From Crocinitomicaceae bacterium (GTDB lineage Bacteria > Bacteroidota > Bacteroidia > Flavobacteriales_D > Crocinitomicaceae), in contig QKAV01000214.1 of assembly GCA_003247185.1 (NCBI GenBank), forward strand, positions 1-32,857: 32,857 nt of DNA. Reading direction: 5' to 3'. The notes under the pieces were generated by a model. That model was not told the origin of the DNA. It saw nothing but the letters and a program-made list of their open reading frames with translations, and ran no database searches. Both the position numbers and the translations under genes were made by a program. This document shows positions 1-8,794 of this stretch, piece after piece; within the stretch, counting starts at the first letter, position 1; every line of letters begins with the position of its first letter.

Positions 1-1179
1 AACTATGTCTACGTTAAGACGCACGGGATTCCGGCTTATCCGACCGGCCCGTTTTTAGATGGAAATCCGAGCATCGCAGAGGATCAGAATGCGATCTTTA
101 AAATCCCACGTTTTCCTGTGGAAGAAACGGGAACCAAAACACCAACAACAATGGGTAACATTGGAGTTTTCATCAATGGTGCGGTTCTCTTCGATAACAG
201 AGACGGAGTTCAATGGAATACAACATCATCTGCACTTTGCGGCGGACCGGGAAATCCTCCGTGTCCGGGTGGACCAACAGCGGTTATGGATTGGAGTCGG
301 GACGCTGTCTGGGCGGAAAGTTCAGGATTTGACTGTTCAAAAGGTCATCCTGCAATGGGTAATTATCATCATCATCAGAATCCTTCGGCATTCAAATTGG
401 ATCTTAATGTTGTTTCAAACATTTGCAATCTCTATGATGCAGACGGTCTTTACGCGATTGATCCGAATCAGCACTCTCCACTGATTGGATACGCATACGA
501 TGGGTTCCCTATTTATGGTGCTTACGGATATCTGAACACAAACGGTACGGGAGGAATTGTACGTATGAAATCCGGTTATGAACTGGGAACAACAACTGAT
601 CGTACAACCTGGCCTGACGGAACAGATGTAAATGATGGTCCTGGCTTTGATGCGACTTATTTCAGAGGATATTTCCGTGAAGATTACATGTTCGTTTCGC
701 ACCCGGAACCAGATTACCTGGATGAGCATAATGGAAGATATTGTGTGACTCCGGAATACCCGGGAGGGACGTATGCCTACTTCTGTACTGTAGATGACAA
801 TTACAATTCGGTGTATCCGTATGCCGTAGGACCAACTTTTTACGGAGTCTGGGAAGATCGAAAAGTGAGTTCAATCACAGAATCGGTTACTGTGTATGAA
901 GCCGTTGCTGCTACAGTGGAAGTGGATGACATTTTGAACCGGATCAATGTATTCCCTAATCCTGCCAGTGATTTGGTAGCTGTTCAGGTAAGTGGAATTG
1001 TAGAGAGTGATATTCAGTTGGAATTAAAGGATATGAGAGGAAGAACAGTGGCGTCGAACACCATAAAGGCGGGTCAGACGATCGCTTATTTTGATGTTTC
1101 AACCTTGTATGCCGGGGTCTATCTAATGCATGTAGCTGATAGCAATAAGAATAAAGCCATTCGTGTTGTAGTACAATAA
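1..1179 (+). CDS. YHYH-domain protein with T9SS C-terminal sorting domain (5' end missing)
   Basis: The reading frame is open from the first base of the window, so the N-terminus and any signal peptide lie outside; an internal ATG at 118 is not the true start. Translation shows a glycine- and aromatic-rich secreted domain with a Y-H-H-H stretch near nt 364-375, followed by a GYAYDGFPIYG stretch, both typical of YHYH-domain proteins, whose biochemical role is not established. Several Cys residues fit an extracytoplasmic protein. The last ~80 residues, beginning INVFPNPASD near nt 943, form a type A T9SS sorting domain, so the protein is expected to cross the outer membrane through the PorSS/T9SS and be anchored or released. 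It stands alone and is followed by its own terminator. The family call is firm; the function is unknown. Confidence 0.85.
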   Translation, partial: NYVYVKTHGIPAYPTGPFLDGNPSIAEDQNAIFKIPRFPVEETGTKTPTTMGNIGVFINGAVLFDNRDGVQWNTTSSALCGGPGNPPCPGGPTAVMDWSRDAVWAESSGFDCSKGHPAMGNYHHHQNPSAFKLDLNVVSNICNLYDADGLYAIDPNQHSPLIGYAYDGFPIYGAYGYLNTNGTGGIVRMKSGYELGTTTDRTTWPDGTDVNDGPGFDATYFRGYFREDYMFVSHPEPDYLDEHNGRYCVTPEYPGGTYAYFCTVDDNYNSVYPYAVGPTFYGVWEDRKVSSITESVTVYEAVAATVEVDDILNRINVFPNPASDLVAVQVSGIVESDIQLELKDMRGRTVASNTIKAGQTIAYFDVSTLYAGVYLMHVADSNKNKAIRVVVQ

Positions 1180-1202
1180 CAGTTCTTAATATACAACGAA
1201 AG

Positions 1203-1231
1203 AAGCCCTTGATTTGTTCAGGGGCTTTTTT
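1203..1231 (+). terminator. Intrinsic terminator after the YHYH gene
   Basis: A 10-bp stem (AAGCCCTTGA at 1203-1212 pairing with TCAGGGGCTT at 1218-1227, one G-U pair) with a 5-nt loop TTTGT is followed by a run of T ending at 1231. It lies 23 nt after the stop codon and separates the gene from the downstream peptidase. Confidence 0.85.
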
Positions 1232-1285
1232 ATTGATCGGTAGGGATAAACGATTGAGTGATGAGGAATGCATAGCGATTTGCCG

Positions 1286-1293
1286 TACATTTA
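1286..1293 (+). promoter_or_regulatory. Candidate Bacteroidota -7 box for the M1 peptidase gene
   Basis: TACATTTA matches TAnnTTTG except for the last base and ends 4 nt before the ATG at 1298, which would place transcription start at or next to the start codon. No TTG element occurs at the usual 17-23 nt upstream distance, so this is only a tentative call. Confidence 0.35.
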
Positions 1294-1297
1294 CGCT

Positions 1298-3169
1298 ATG
1301 ATGCGTTTTCTATTCGTCTTTCTGTTGACGCTCCCTCTTTTTCAGCATGTTGTTGCTCAGAATTGGGTAAAACCGTGTCTTCATGTGGATGAGCAGGAAC
1401 AGAAGACAGCAGCTTCTTTTCGGGCGACTTATCATCGATTTGAGTTAGATATTGATCCGGCAATTGAATACATTTCCGGACAGGTTACAACTTACTTTGA
1501 AGTATCACAGGATGGTACAACACAAATCGAATTTGATTTGACAAATGCGTTAACTGTGAATGCAATAACTTCAAATGGTCTTCCGCTTACCTACACGCAC
1601 AATAATGATAAAATAGTGATATCCTGGCCCGTGGCTCTCAACTCAGGCGATATGGACAGTGTTTTGATTGATTACGAAGGAGTACCTGCGACAAGTGGTT
1701 TTGGCTCCTTTGAAATGAGTACGCACGGAAGTGCATCTACACTGTGGACCCAAAGTGAACCTTACGGTGCAAGAGATTGGTGGCCTTGTCAACAGGATTT
1801 GTCCAATAAGGTTGATTCAATTGATATGATTGTTACGGTTCCGGTTTCAAATGTGGTAGCTTCGAATGGGATTCTTTTGAGTCGTGAGGTACAGGGAGCT
1901 TATGAGCAATTCCACTGGAGACATCGCTATCCTATTGCGAACTACCTGATTGCATTTGCGGTTACGAATTACTCCATCTTTTCAGATCAGGTGGAATTAA
2001 TCGACGGGACGAGCGTACTGGTTGAGAATTACGTTTATCCGGAATCACTTACCTACTGGATGCAGACCTCTGAACATACGGCATTTGCATTGCGCTATTT
2101 CTCAGATAAGTTTGGTGATTATCCGTTTCAGAATGAAAAATACGGTCATGCACAGTACGGCGCAAGCGGAGGCATGGAAAACCAGACCATCAGTTTTATG
2201 TCCGGACCTTCGAAATCTCTGATTTCACATGAAATGGCTCATCATTGGTTTGGAGATCAACTGACGTGCGGTAGTTGGTCGGATATCTGGCTGAATGAGG
2301 GGTTTGCAACATATTTGGATGCTTTGGTGAGCGAGCAAACGGATCTGCAGCAATGGGAACAGTTTAAAAGCTATTCCAGAACTTCTGTTACAAGTAGCAG
2401 CGGCGGATCGGTTTACGCGTACGATACGGCAAATGTGGGGCTATTGTTCGACTATCGCTTGGTATATCAAAAGGCAGCGATGGTCCTACATATGTTGCGT
2501 TGGGAGTTGGGGGATGAAATCTTCTTCGCTGCGATTCAGAATTATGCAACAGATCCAAACCATATCAATGGTTTTGTGAGAACTACCGACTTACAGAACA
2601 GTTTGGAAGCAACGTGTAATTGTGACCTTACGGAATTCTTTCTGGATTGGGTGTACAGACAGGGATATCCGTCGCATGATGTTCAGGTGTATCAGGAAGG
2701 TGGCCGATTAAAAATTGAAGTTGTGCAGTCTCAAAGTCATCCTTCCGTAAACTTATTTGAACTTACACTCCCGATCCGGGTGTATGGTGCAGCGGGTGAT
2801 AGTATCTACAGAGTGCCGATAAAAGGCAAGTACAGCTATGTTGAGTTTGAAATACCTTTTATTGCATCCGGTGCCGAAATCGATCCGGATATTTGGTTGA
2901 TCAGTGCGAATAATTCACTCAAATTCAAGAACAGAAGCATTATTTCAGAATTGTATCCGAATCCCGGCCAGGCAAAGTTTTATGTCAATTCTGCTACTCA
3001 GCCAAACCGTATTACGGTTTCCGACGAACGGGGAAGAATTGTGGAAGAAGTTAATTCGCCGCAGTTACTCAACGTGTTTGACAGTGCTGCCTGGGCCATT
3101 GGCACCTATAGTATTGAATTGTATTACGATTCAGGGAATGCCGAAATATTGAAATATATCCGCAAATAA
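1298..3169 (+). CDS. M1-family zinc metallopeptidase with T9SS sorting domain
   Basis: A secreted aminopeptidase of the gluzincin M1 family (623 aa from this start). An in-frame ATG exists at 1268, but the ATG at 1298 (or 1301) begins directly with a signal peptide, MMRFLFVFLLTLPLF, ending near VVAQ. Residues ~40-230 fit the M1 N-terminal beta domain. The exopeptidase motif GGMEN is at 291-295, the zinc motif HEMAHHW begins at 311 (His311, His315), and the third ligand Glu334 lies in WLNEGFATY, the expected HExxH-18-E spacing. The protein lacks the long ERAP/PepN-type C-terminal helical domain and instead ends, after ISELYPNPG, in a T9SS type A sorting domain. It probably degrades peptides outside the cell or at the surface. 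It converges on the dcw operon, sharing a hairpin at 3171-3198. Confidence 0.93.
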   Translation: MMRFLFVFLLTLPLFQHVVAQNWVKPCLHVDEQEQKTAASFRATYHRFELDIDPAIEYISGQVTTYFEVSQDGTTQIEFDLTNALTVNAITSNGLPLTYTHNNDKIVISWPVALNSGDMDSVLIDYEGVPATSGFGSFEMSTHGSASTLWTQSEPYGARDWWPCQQDLSNKVDSIDMIVTVPVSNVVASNGILLSREVQGAYEQFHWRHRYPIANYLIAFAVTNYSIFSDQVELIDGTSVLVENYVYPESLTYWMQTSEHTAFALRYFSDKFGDYPFQNEKYGHAQYGASGGMENQTISFMSGPSKSLISHEMAHHWFGDQLTCGSWSDIWLNEGFATYLDALVSEQTDLQQWEQFKSYSRTSVTSSSGGSVYAYDTANVGLLFDYRLVYQKAAMVLHMLRWELGDEIFFAAIQNYATDPNHINGFVRTTDLQNSLEATCNCDLTEFFLDWVYRQGYPSHDVQVYQEGGRLKIEVVQSQSHPSVNLFELTLPIRVYGAAGDSIYRVPIKGKYSYVEFEIPFIASGAEIDPDIWLISANNSLKFKNRSIISELYPNPGQAKFYVNSATQPNRITVSDERGRIVEEVNSPQLLNVFDSAAWAIGTYSIELYYDSGNAEILKYIRK

Positions 3170-3170
3170 A

Positions 3171-3198
3171 AAACCCATGGTCCTGTACCCATGGGTTT
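3171..3198 (-). terminator. Terminator closing the dcw operon, shared with the converging peptidase gene
   Basis: AAACCCATGG (3171-3180) pairs perfectly with CCATGGGTTT (3189-3198) around an 8-nt loop. Read on the minus strand the hairpin is followed by six T residues, a good intrinsic terminator downstream of yqeY. On the plus strand only three T follow, so it is weaker for the peptidase gene ending 1 nt before it. Confidence 0.8.
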
Positions 3199-3239
3199 CC
3201 AACTATAAATACAAAGTCCGTAGACTTCTGGTAGAATTG

Positions 3240-3686
3240 CTAGTTATTCAATAGCGCTTTAACAACGTTTGAGATTACTTTTCCATCTGCTTTACCTGCA
3301 AGCGATTTGGTAAGAATTCCCATTACTTTTCCCATATCCTGAGGTCCTGAAGCTCCTGAACTTGCGATTGCTTCTGCGGCCGCAGTTCTGACTTCTTCTT
3401 CAGACATCATTTCCGGTAAATAGGCTTCGATTACTTCAGCCTGAAATTTCTCTTCATCTGCCAGGTCCTGACGTCCCTGTTCCACATACAACTCATAAGT
3501 CTCGATGCGTTGTTTGTGAAGCTTCATAACGATCTTCATCGCGGCTTCGTCAGTAACTTCTCCTGAACCGGAAGTGGCTTCCAGAAGTAATTTGGCTTTG
3601 ATATCTCTCAATGCTGCTAGCTTCTCTTTTTCTTTCGCAAGCATTGCTGCTTTGATATCTGCATTAATTTGATCTACAAAACTCAT
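3240..3686 (-). CDS. yqeY: GatB/YqeY-domain protein
   Basis: A 148-aa protein matching the YqeY family throughout: an N-terminal helix beginning MSFVDQINADIKAAML, a conserved Leu-Arg (ALRDIKAKLL) stretch, a central KLHKQRIETYELY helix with DLADEEKFQAEVIEAYLP, and a C-terminal GKVMGILTK..GKADGKVISNVVK segment. YqeY shares the tail domain of the GatB amidotransferase subunit, which contacts tRNA; the function of free-standing YqeY is not settled. Its ATG lies 1 nt after the ftsZ stop (TGA-T-ATG), so it is probably translated by coupling. It is the last gene of the dcw operon, 42 nt before the hairpin terminator. There is no obvious mechanistic link to division; co-transcription with ftsZ is what the sequence shows. 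Confidence 0.92.
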   Translation of the reverse strand: MSFVDQINADIKAAMLAKEKEKLAALRDIKAKLLLEATSGSGEVTDEAAMKIVMKLHKQRIETYELYVEQGRQDLADEEKFQAEVIEAYLPEMMSEEEVRTAAAEAIASSGASGPQDMGKVMGILTKSLAGKADGKVISNVVKALLNN

Positions 3687-3687
3687 A

Positions 3688-5229
3688 TCAATCTACGTTA
3701 TCGTGAAGGAAAGAATTGTTACTGTTCAATGAACTTCCTCCGTCACTGTTTTTAGAAACACTAAAGCGGCTCATGTCATTATCCTTGCTTGGGATAGACT
3801 CATCCAATTCGATGTTTCTTCTTTTAAAAGCCGGCTCATTTTCCAGTTCCTGCAAACCTTCTGCCTTCTTTAATTTTTGTGTGTATTCCTGAATTTTCAT
3901 CAGGCGTTCACGGTTGCGTTGTTGCTGTTCTTCTGCAGAAAGTGTACGCTTAGGAGAAGAAACACTGCTTTCAAGATCGTATGACTCTGTTGTTTCATCT
4001 TCCAGCGTGTAACGCGTAACAGAATCGTCCTGTTTGTTTGTATTAACAGGAGTTGTACTTGACGTGTTCATATCAAAAACGAACTCTTGCTGAGGAGTAG
4101 ATTCCGGTGTAGTGCTTTTCAGGTAAGGCTCATCCTGTGCGTTTGTAATTTCTTTCGCACCTGACCACGGGCTGTTAGAAACAGGAGTTTCCATAGGTTT
4201 GGTAAACTCTTCTTTCTTCACTTCCAGGGTAGTAACATTTTTCTTTGGTTCGCGCTCAAATCCTGTGATAGGAGAAGATTTGAATCCGGTAGCAATCACA
4301 GTTACACTGATCTTGTCTGCTAACGTATCATCTTTAGCATGTCCGAAGATAACGTCCGCTGTAGAACCTGCGGCATCCTGGATAAAGTCAGTAATTTCGG
4401 AGATTTCGTCCATCATTACTTCACGGTCACCGTATGTAATGTTCAATAGAACGTATTCAGCACCACTGATATCATTATCATTCAATAGAGGCGATTCAAG
4501 TGCTTTTTCAACGGCTTTGATCGCTCTGTTTTCACCTTCTGCAATTCCGTTACCCATGATAGCAACACCACTGTTTTTCATTACAGTGTTCACATCATTG
4601 AAGTCAACGTTGATTGCACCGGTAATTTCAATTACTTCCGCAATTCCTTTTGCAGCAGTAGCCAAAATATCATCTGCTTTCGCGAATGCATCCGTGAAAG
4701 AAAGATTTCCTGTAACCTCACGCAGACGTTCATTGTTGATTACCAACAAGGTGTCAACTGCCTGACGCATTGATTCCAGACCTTCTTCAGCTTGTATTCT
4801 TCTTTTGCGACCTTCAAAGTTGAAAGGTACGGTTACGATACCAACCGTAAGAATACCCATTTCGCGAGCGATTTGTGCTATTACAGGGGCAGCACCGGTT
4901 CCTGTTCCACCACCCATTCCGGCAGTGATGAAAACCATCTTCGCATCTTTACTCAGGTATTCACGAATCTCATCAATATTTTCATTGGCTGCATTTTTTC
5001 CGATTTCAGGAATAGATCCAGCTCCACGACCTTCGGTTAAAGATGGTCCTAATTGCATTTTGTTAGGTACAGGCGATGCTTCTAATGCTTGCATGTCCGT
5101 ATTACAGATCAGGAAGTCAACACCTTTGATCCCAAGACCATACATGTGATTTACAGCATTTCCACCTCCGCCACCAACTCCGATGACTTTAATGATCGAA
5201 TTTCTTTCAGTAGGCAATTCAAATTCCAT
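3688..5229 (-). CDS. ftsZ: Cell division protein FtsZ
   Basis: The tubulin-like GTPase that polymerises into the cytoplasmic Z-ring. All signatures are present: the N-terminal GVGGGGGNAVNHM nucleotide loop (17-29), the tubulin signature GGGTGTG (106-112), NNERL (165-169) and the T7 catalytic loop NVDFNDV (207-213) that completes the active site of the next subunit. The globular domain ends near residue 320. A ~190-residue low-complexity, Ser/Thr/Glu-rich linker follows, with a short Gln/Arg-rich coiled segment (AEEQQQRNRERL). The protein ends in FLHDNVD, the ending I know from flavobacterial FtsZ, rather than the proteobacterial DIPAFLRKQ-type tail. At 513 aa it is longer than E. coli FtsZ (383 aa) because of the linker. 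It lies 33 nt after ftsA, the widest gap in the operon. Confidence 0.98.
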   Translation of the reverse strand: MEFELPTERNSIIKVIGVGGGGGNAVNHMYGLGIKGVDFLICNTDMQALEASPVPNKMQLGPSLTEGRGAGSIPEIGKNAANENIDEIREYLSKDAKMVFITAGMGGGTGTGAAPVIAQIAREMGILTVGIVTVPFNFEGRKRRIQAEEGLESMRQAVDTLLVINNERLREVTGNLSFTDAFAKADDILATAAKGIAEVIEITGAINVDFNDVNTVMKNSGVAIMGNGIAEGENRAIKAVEKALESPLLNDNDISGAEYVLLNITYGDREVMMDEISEITDFIQDAAGSTADVIFGHAKDDTLADKISVTVIATGFKSSPITGFEREPKKNVTTLEVKKEEFTKPMETPVSNSPWSGAKEITNAQDEPYLKSTTPESTPQQEFVFDMNTSSTTPVNTNKQDDSVTRYTLEDETTESYDLESSVSSPKRTLSAEEQQQRNRERLMKIQEYTQKLKKAEGLQELENEPAFKRRNIELDESIPSKDNDMSRFSVSKNSDGGSSLNSNNSFLHDNVD

Positions 5230-5262
5230 GACTTTGTATTTAGTTGTTGTTTGTTGTCTTTA

Positions 5263-6603
5263 TTATCCTTCTACTTCTTCGTCCTTCTCATTGAAGAAAC
5301 CAATACCTTTCTTGATGATTGATTCAAAGAAAGAACCGCGTTTAGTGGTGGAGCTGGTAGCAACTTCGCCTGCGCTTGCTGCCTCCGGCTCCTCCGAACG
5401 GGATTTTAATTCCAATGATTCGAAACCTTTCATCACCAATCCGATACCTGTAGCATAAATCGGAGATTTGATCGCTTCATTGTTTGTGTTGGCAAGGTGT
5501 TCCGTCGGATAACCAATTCGTGTATCCATCCCGGTAACGTATTCGAACAGCTGTGTGATGTGCTTCAATTGCGAACCACCACCTGTTACAACGATTCCTG
5601 CAATCAGTTTTTTCTCGTATCCCGAATTTTTAATCTCATAATGCACCAACTCGATGATTTCTTCCATACGAGCCTGGATGATGCTGGCAAGATTGCGAAG
5701 TGTGATTTCTTTCGGAGCACGTCCCTTCAATCCGGGGATGGCAACCACTTCGTTCTCCTGACTTTCACTCACAAGTGCAGATCCGAATTGTTGTTTCAAT
5801 TTTTCAGCGTGACGCTTCATAATCGTACAACCTTCCTTGATATCTTCCGTGATCACATTTCCTCCAAACGGAATTACCGCCGTATGACGAATGATTCCTT
5901 CGTGGAAGATCGCGATGTCTGTTGTACCACCACCGATGTCAACCAAAACAACTCCGGCCTCTTTTTCCTCCTCTGTAAGTACCGCTTCTGCTGATGCTAT
6001 TGGTTCTAAAATAATGTCATCTACGTGAAGGTCAGAGCGCTCCACACACTTGTTGATGTTTATACACGCACCAACATTTCCGGTAATGATATGGAAATTT
6101 GCCTCCAAGCGAACACCGGACATTCCGATCGGATCTTTAATTCCCTGCTCATTATCAATGATATATTCCTGCGGAAGAACAGTAATGATTTGCTCTCCCG
6201 GAGGCATTGCCATGCGGTACATATCATCAATTAAACGATCAATATCAGCCTGAGCTATTTCTTTGTCAATATTGGAACGCGTGTGAATTCCTCGGTGTTG
6301 TAAACTTTTTATATGCTGACCGGCAATTCCTACATTAACAGTTTTTATAACCAATTGTCCGTCAATGCGCTCCTCAGCTTCCTGAACAGCCGCTTTGATC
6401 GATTGGATAGTTTTATCAATGTTGGCAACCATACCACGTGTTACACCTAAAGATTCAGCACGACCCATTGAGAGAATCTCGATCTTACCGTGGTCATTTT
6501 TTCTACCAACGAAACAAGCGATCTTCGTCGTACCAATATCCAGTCCGACTACGATCGGTGATTTTTTCTTCTTTTGCTCTGATCCGGCAGTGTTATCGCT
6601 CAT
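5263..6603 (-). CDS. ftsA: Cell division protein FtsA
   Basis: The actin-like ATPase that tethers FtsZ to the membrane and signals to the septal synthases (446 aa). The phosphate-1 motif VGLDIGTTKIACFVG is near 19-33; the phosphate-2 motif VLVDIGGGTTDIAI and the adenosine motif GIVVTGGGSQLKH are also evident. The 1C domain characteristic of FtsA lies after the first motif. The last 26 residues (RGSFFESIIKKGIGFFNEK) form a hydrophobic/basic helix, the expected membrane-targeting sequence, followed by an acidic end. The ATG is 14 nt after the ftsQ stop. Order ftsQ-ftsA-ftsZ is the classical arrangement. Confidence 0.98.
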   Translation of the reverse strand: MSDNTAGSEQKKKKSPIVVGLDIGTTKIACFVGRKNDHGKIEILSMGRAESLGVTRGMVANIDKTIQSIKAAVQEAEERIDGQLVIKTVNVGIAGQHIKSLQHRGIHTRSNIDKEIAQADIDRLIDDMYRMAMPPGEQIITVLPQEYIIDNEQGIKDPIGMSGVRLEANFHIITGNVGACININKCVERSDLHVDDIILEPIASAEAVLTEEEKEAGVVLVDIGGGTTDIAIFHEGIIRHTAVIPFGGNVITEDIKEGCTIMKRHAEKLKQQFGSALVSESQENEVVAIPGLKGRAPKEITLRNLASIIQARMEEIIELVHYEIKNSGYEKKLIAGIVVTGGGSQLKHITQLFEYVTGMDTRIGYPTEHLANTNNEAIKSPIYATGIGLVMKGFESLELKSRSEEPEAASAGEVATSSTTKRGSFFESIIKKGIGFFNEKDEEVEG

Positions 6604-6617
6604 TTCTATTTATTTCG

Positions 6618-7418
6618 TTATTGGCCTTTTTTCTTGCAAACGATCTGATCCTTAAATTTCAGATTGATCTCCGAGTAAGTATTCCAACCCTCAACATCCA
6701 TCGCTTCATTATAAAATATCCTTAGTTTGTTGAACTTATCCGATACTTCCTCTTCAGAATAAGCAGAACCAAAGACAATTCTCTGTTCCCCTACAAGTGG
6801 TACTAAAAGAAAATCCCCGTTTTGTTCCAGGTAAATCTGACCGATTAACGCATGGAACAAGGGGTCATTACAAACATAATTCGAAATACGATAGATATCA
6901 TCCAGCTTGTGAATACTTTTCAAGGAGTCATTGTTAATAATTTCATTCACTGAAATCCCTGATGCAGGCTCGTTTATAGCTCCATTTACTACCACAACAT
7001 GAGCCGTAAATTTTGGGGTTGTCAACATGCGAACTCCTTCGGCGTCCAAATAGAAGGATTCCCCTCGTTGATTGTAGATTCTGGCTATGGGTTCACGAAG
7101 AACCATGTCGATATTCCACGAATCACCAAAATTGCGGTAGACCTTCACGTCTTTTACTTGTGAAATACTCTTTAGAAATTTAGTAATGCTGTCAGTGTCA
7201 AGTTGTTCAAATGTTTGTCCTTCTTTTATGAGGCCAGAGTATTGCAGTCGTGTAAGAACCTCATGTTCATCTAAAAATGCATTCGATTTGCTGGTTTGTA
7301 CATTGATATTTGGCAGAGGTACGTGTGCTTCACGTTGATATTTATCGAACAGAAACAGCAATACGATCACCAGGATTGTAAAGGCTGCACTTAAGGATAT
7401 TTTTAACCACGGTTTCAT
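6618..7418 (-). CDS. ftsQ: Cell division protein FtsQ/DivIB
   Basis: A bitopic membrane protein of 266 aa: a short cytoplasmic start (MKPWLK), one membrane segment at ~6-25, then a periplasmic region with a POTRA-like beginning (NAFLDEHEVLTRL to VKDVKVYRN, ~45-120) and a beta domain carrying REPIARIYNQRGESFYLDAEG, the most conserved FtsQ stretch. It links early and late divisome proteins and would contact the FtsL-like protein encoded upstream. FtsQ is poorly conserved; position between murC and ftsA supports the call. Its ATG overlaps the murC stop by 4 nt (ATGA), indicating translational coupling. Confidence 0.93.
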   Translation of the reverse strand: MKPWLKISLSAAFTILVIVLLFLFDKYQREAHVPLPNINVQTSKSNAFLDEHEVLTRLQYSGLIKEGQTFEQLDTDSITKFLKSISQVKDVKVYRNFGDSWNIDMVLREPIARIYNQRGESFYLDAEGVRMLTTPKFTAHVVVVNGAINEPASGISVNEIINNDSLKSIHKLDDIYRISNYVCNDPLFHALIGQIYLEQNGDFLLVPLVGEQRIVFGSAYSEEEVSDKFNKLRIFYNEAMDVEGWNTYSEINLKFKDQIVCKKKGQ

Positions 7419-8794
7419 GACTGCTGCAGTATGTTTTTAAGTGGTTCAATGATTCGATCGATATCACCTGCGCCAATGGTGAGGACAACACCCTCCGGGC
7501 CTGTTTTTTGGAAGTAATTTAAAACTGTTTGAGGTTCCATGATGTGCACTTCTTCGGCGTCAATCTCTTCCACGAGTGCTTCGCTTGTGATACCCGGAAT
7601 AGGTTCTTCCCGTGCCGGATAGATAGGCATCAGGATACAGGTGTCGAGTTTCGATAAGGCCTTTGCGAAACCTTCAAAAAAGTCACGGGTCCGGCTAAAA
7701 AGATGAGGTTGGAAAACCCCGTATATTTTCTTGTCCGGATAGATGAGTCTTACGGAGTCGATTAATGCGTTGATCTCAGTCGGATGATGCGCATAATCAT
7801 CAATATAAACCAGGTTTTTCGTTTGAATATGGTATTCGAACCGACGTTTTACGCCTTTGAAATTGGATAAGGCTTTTCGGATTTTTTCTTCAGATAATCC
7901 AAGGTTTAAACACATGGCCACACAAGCCAATGCGTTTTCAGCATTATGAATTCCGGGAACGCCAAGTTCAACATTGCTCCATTTGGAGTCCGGCAGTTGT
8001 ATATCAAAGAAGAATTTGCCATTGATATATTGAATGTTTTCGCCCGAATAGTCCGCCGGACAGTTCATTCCGTATGTGATGCTTTTTGGGTGCTGCAGAT
8101 CAACGTCGATATGACGTATCAGGAATCCATTTTTATTGATCAGTGCTGCGAATGATTGAAATCCCTGAATAAACTGATCCTGATCTCCATATATATCAAG
8201 GTGGTCTGCGTCTGTCGTTGTTATGATGGACGCAAAAGGATCAAGCTGAAGGAAGGAACGGTCGAATTCATCCGCTTCGATTACAGTGTAAGGTGATTCG
8301 GTATCTGCAATGAAATTGCTATTGTAGTTGGTACTGATGCCTCCCAGAAAAGCGTTGCAGCCAACCCCGCTGTCTTTTAAAATATGTGCGAGTAATGTGC
8401 TGGTTGTTGTTTTTCCATGCGTTCCTGCAACAGTGAGTCCCTTAGAGTTTCTGGTGATGACGCCTAAAATTTCCGATCGCTTTAGTAGTTGGTAACCTTT
8501 GTGAATGACATGTAGGCGTTCTCCCAGGTTTTGGGGGATGGCAGGTGTAATGATAACCAGCGTGTTCTCCGGATCCTGAAAGAGCGATGGAATGCTCGGA
8601 CCAAGATCTTCAAAATGCACCTGAATACCTTCTTTGACTAATTCGTCAGTTAGGGGAGAAGGGGTTTTGTCGTATCCGCCGACAGTTTTGCCCATTCGTT
8701 TGAAATAGCGGGCAAGTGCGGACATTCCGATTCCTCCGATTCCAAGGAAGTAGATGTTGGGGTATTGATCGATATTTACTTCTGGTCGTTGCAT
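7415..8794 (-). CDS. murC: UDP-N-acetylmuramate--L-alanine ligase
   Basis: MurC adds L-Ala to UDP-MurNAc, the first ATP-dependent step of stem peptide assembly, in the cytoplasm. The 459-aa protein has all three Mur ligase domains: the UDP-binding N-terminal Rossmann fold with GIGGIGMSALARY (18-30), the ATP-binding central domain with GTHGKTTT (124-131), VIEADEFDRSF and the TDADHLD motif, and the C-terminal domain with RRFE, YIDDYAHHPTEI and FQPHLFSRT, diagnostic for MurC/Mpl; length fits MurC. It overlaps murG by 1 nt and ftsQ by 4 nt. Confidence 0.98.
   Translation of the reverse strand: MQRPEVNIDQYPNIYFLGIGGIGMSALARYFKRMGKTVGGYDKTPSPLTDELVKEGIQVHFEDLGPSIPSLFQDPENTLVIITPAIPQNLGERLHVIHKGYQLLKRSEILGVITRNSKGLTVAGTHGKTTTSTLLAHILKDSGVGCNAFLGGISTNYNSNFIADTESPYTVIEADEFDRSFLQLDPFASIITTTDADHLDIYGDQDQFIQGFQSFAALINKNGFLIRHIDVDLQHPKSITYGMNCPADYSGENIQYINGKFFFDIQLPDSKWSNVELGVPGIHNAENALACVAMCLNLGLSEEKIRKALSNFKGVKRRFEYHIQTKNLVYIDDYAHHPTEINALIDSVRLIYPDKKIYGVFQPHLFSRTRDFFEGFAKALSKLDTCILMPIYPAREEPIPGITSEALVEEIDAEEVHIMEPQTVLNYFQKTGPEGVVLTIGAGDIDRIIEPLKNILQQS

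Noticed and set aside
360-378. Repeated CAT triplets as a possible microsatellite
   Set aside because: They encode the conserved His cluster of the YHYH domain and number only three perfect units in frame.
4199-4765. A 188-codon open frame on the plus strand, opposite ftsZ, with a hydrophobic translation
   Set aside because: It lies wholly inside the conserved FtsZ coding region and ends nowhere near a promoter. It is a complementary-strand shadow of biased codons, with no recognisable domain.
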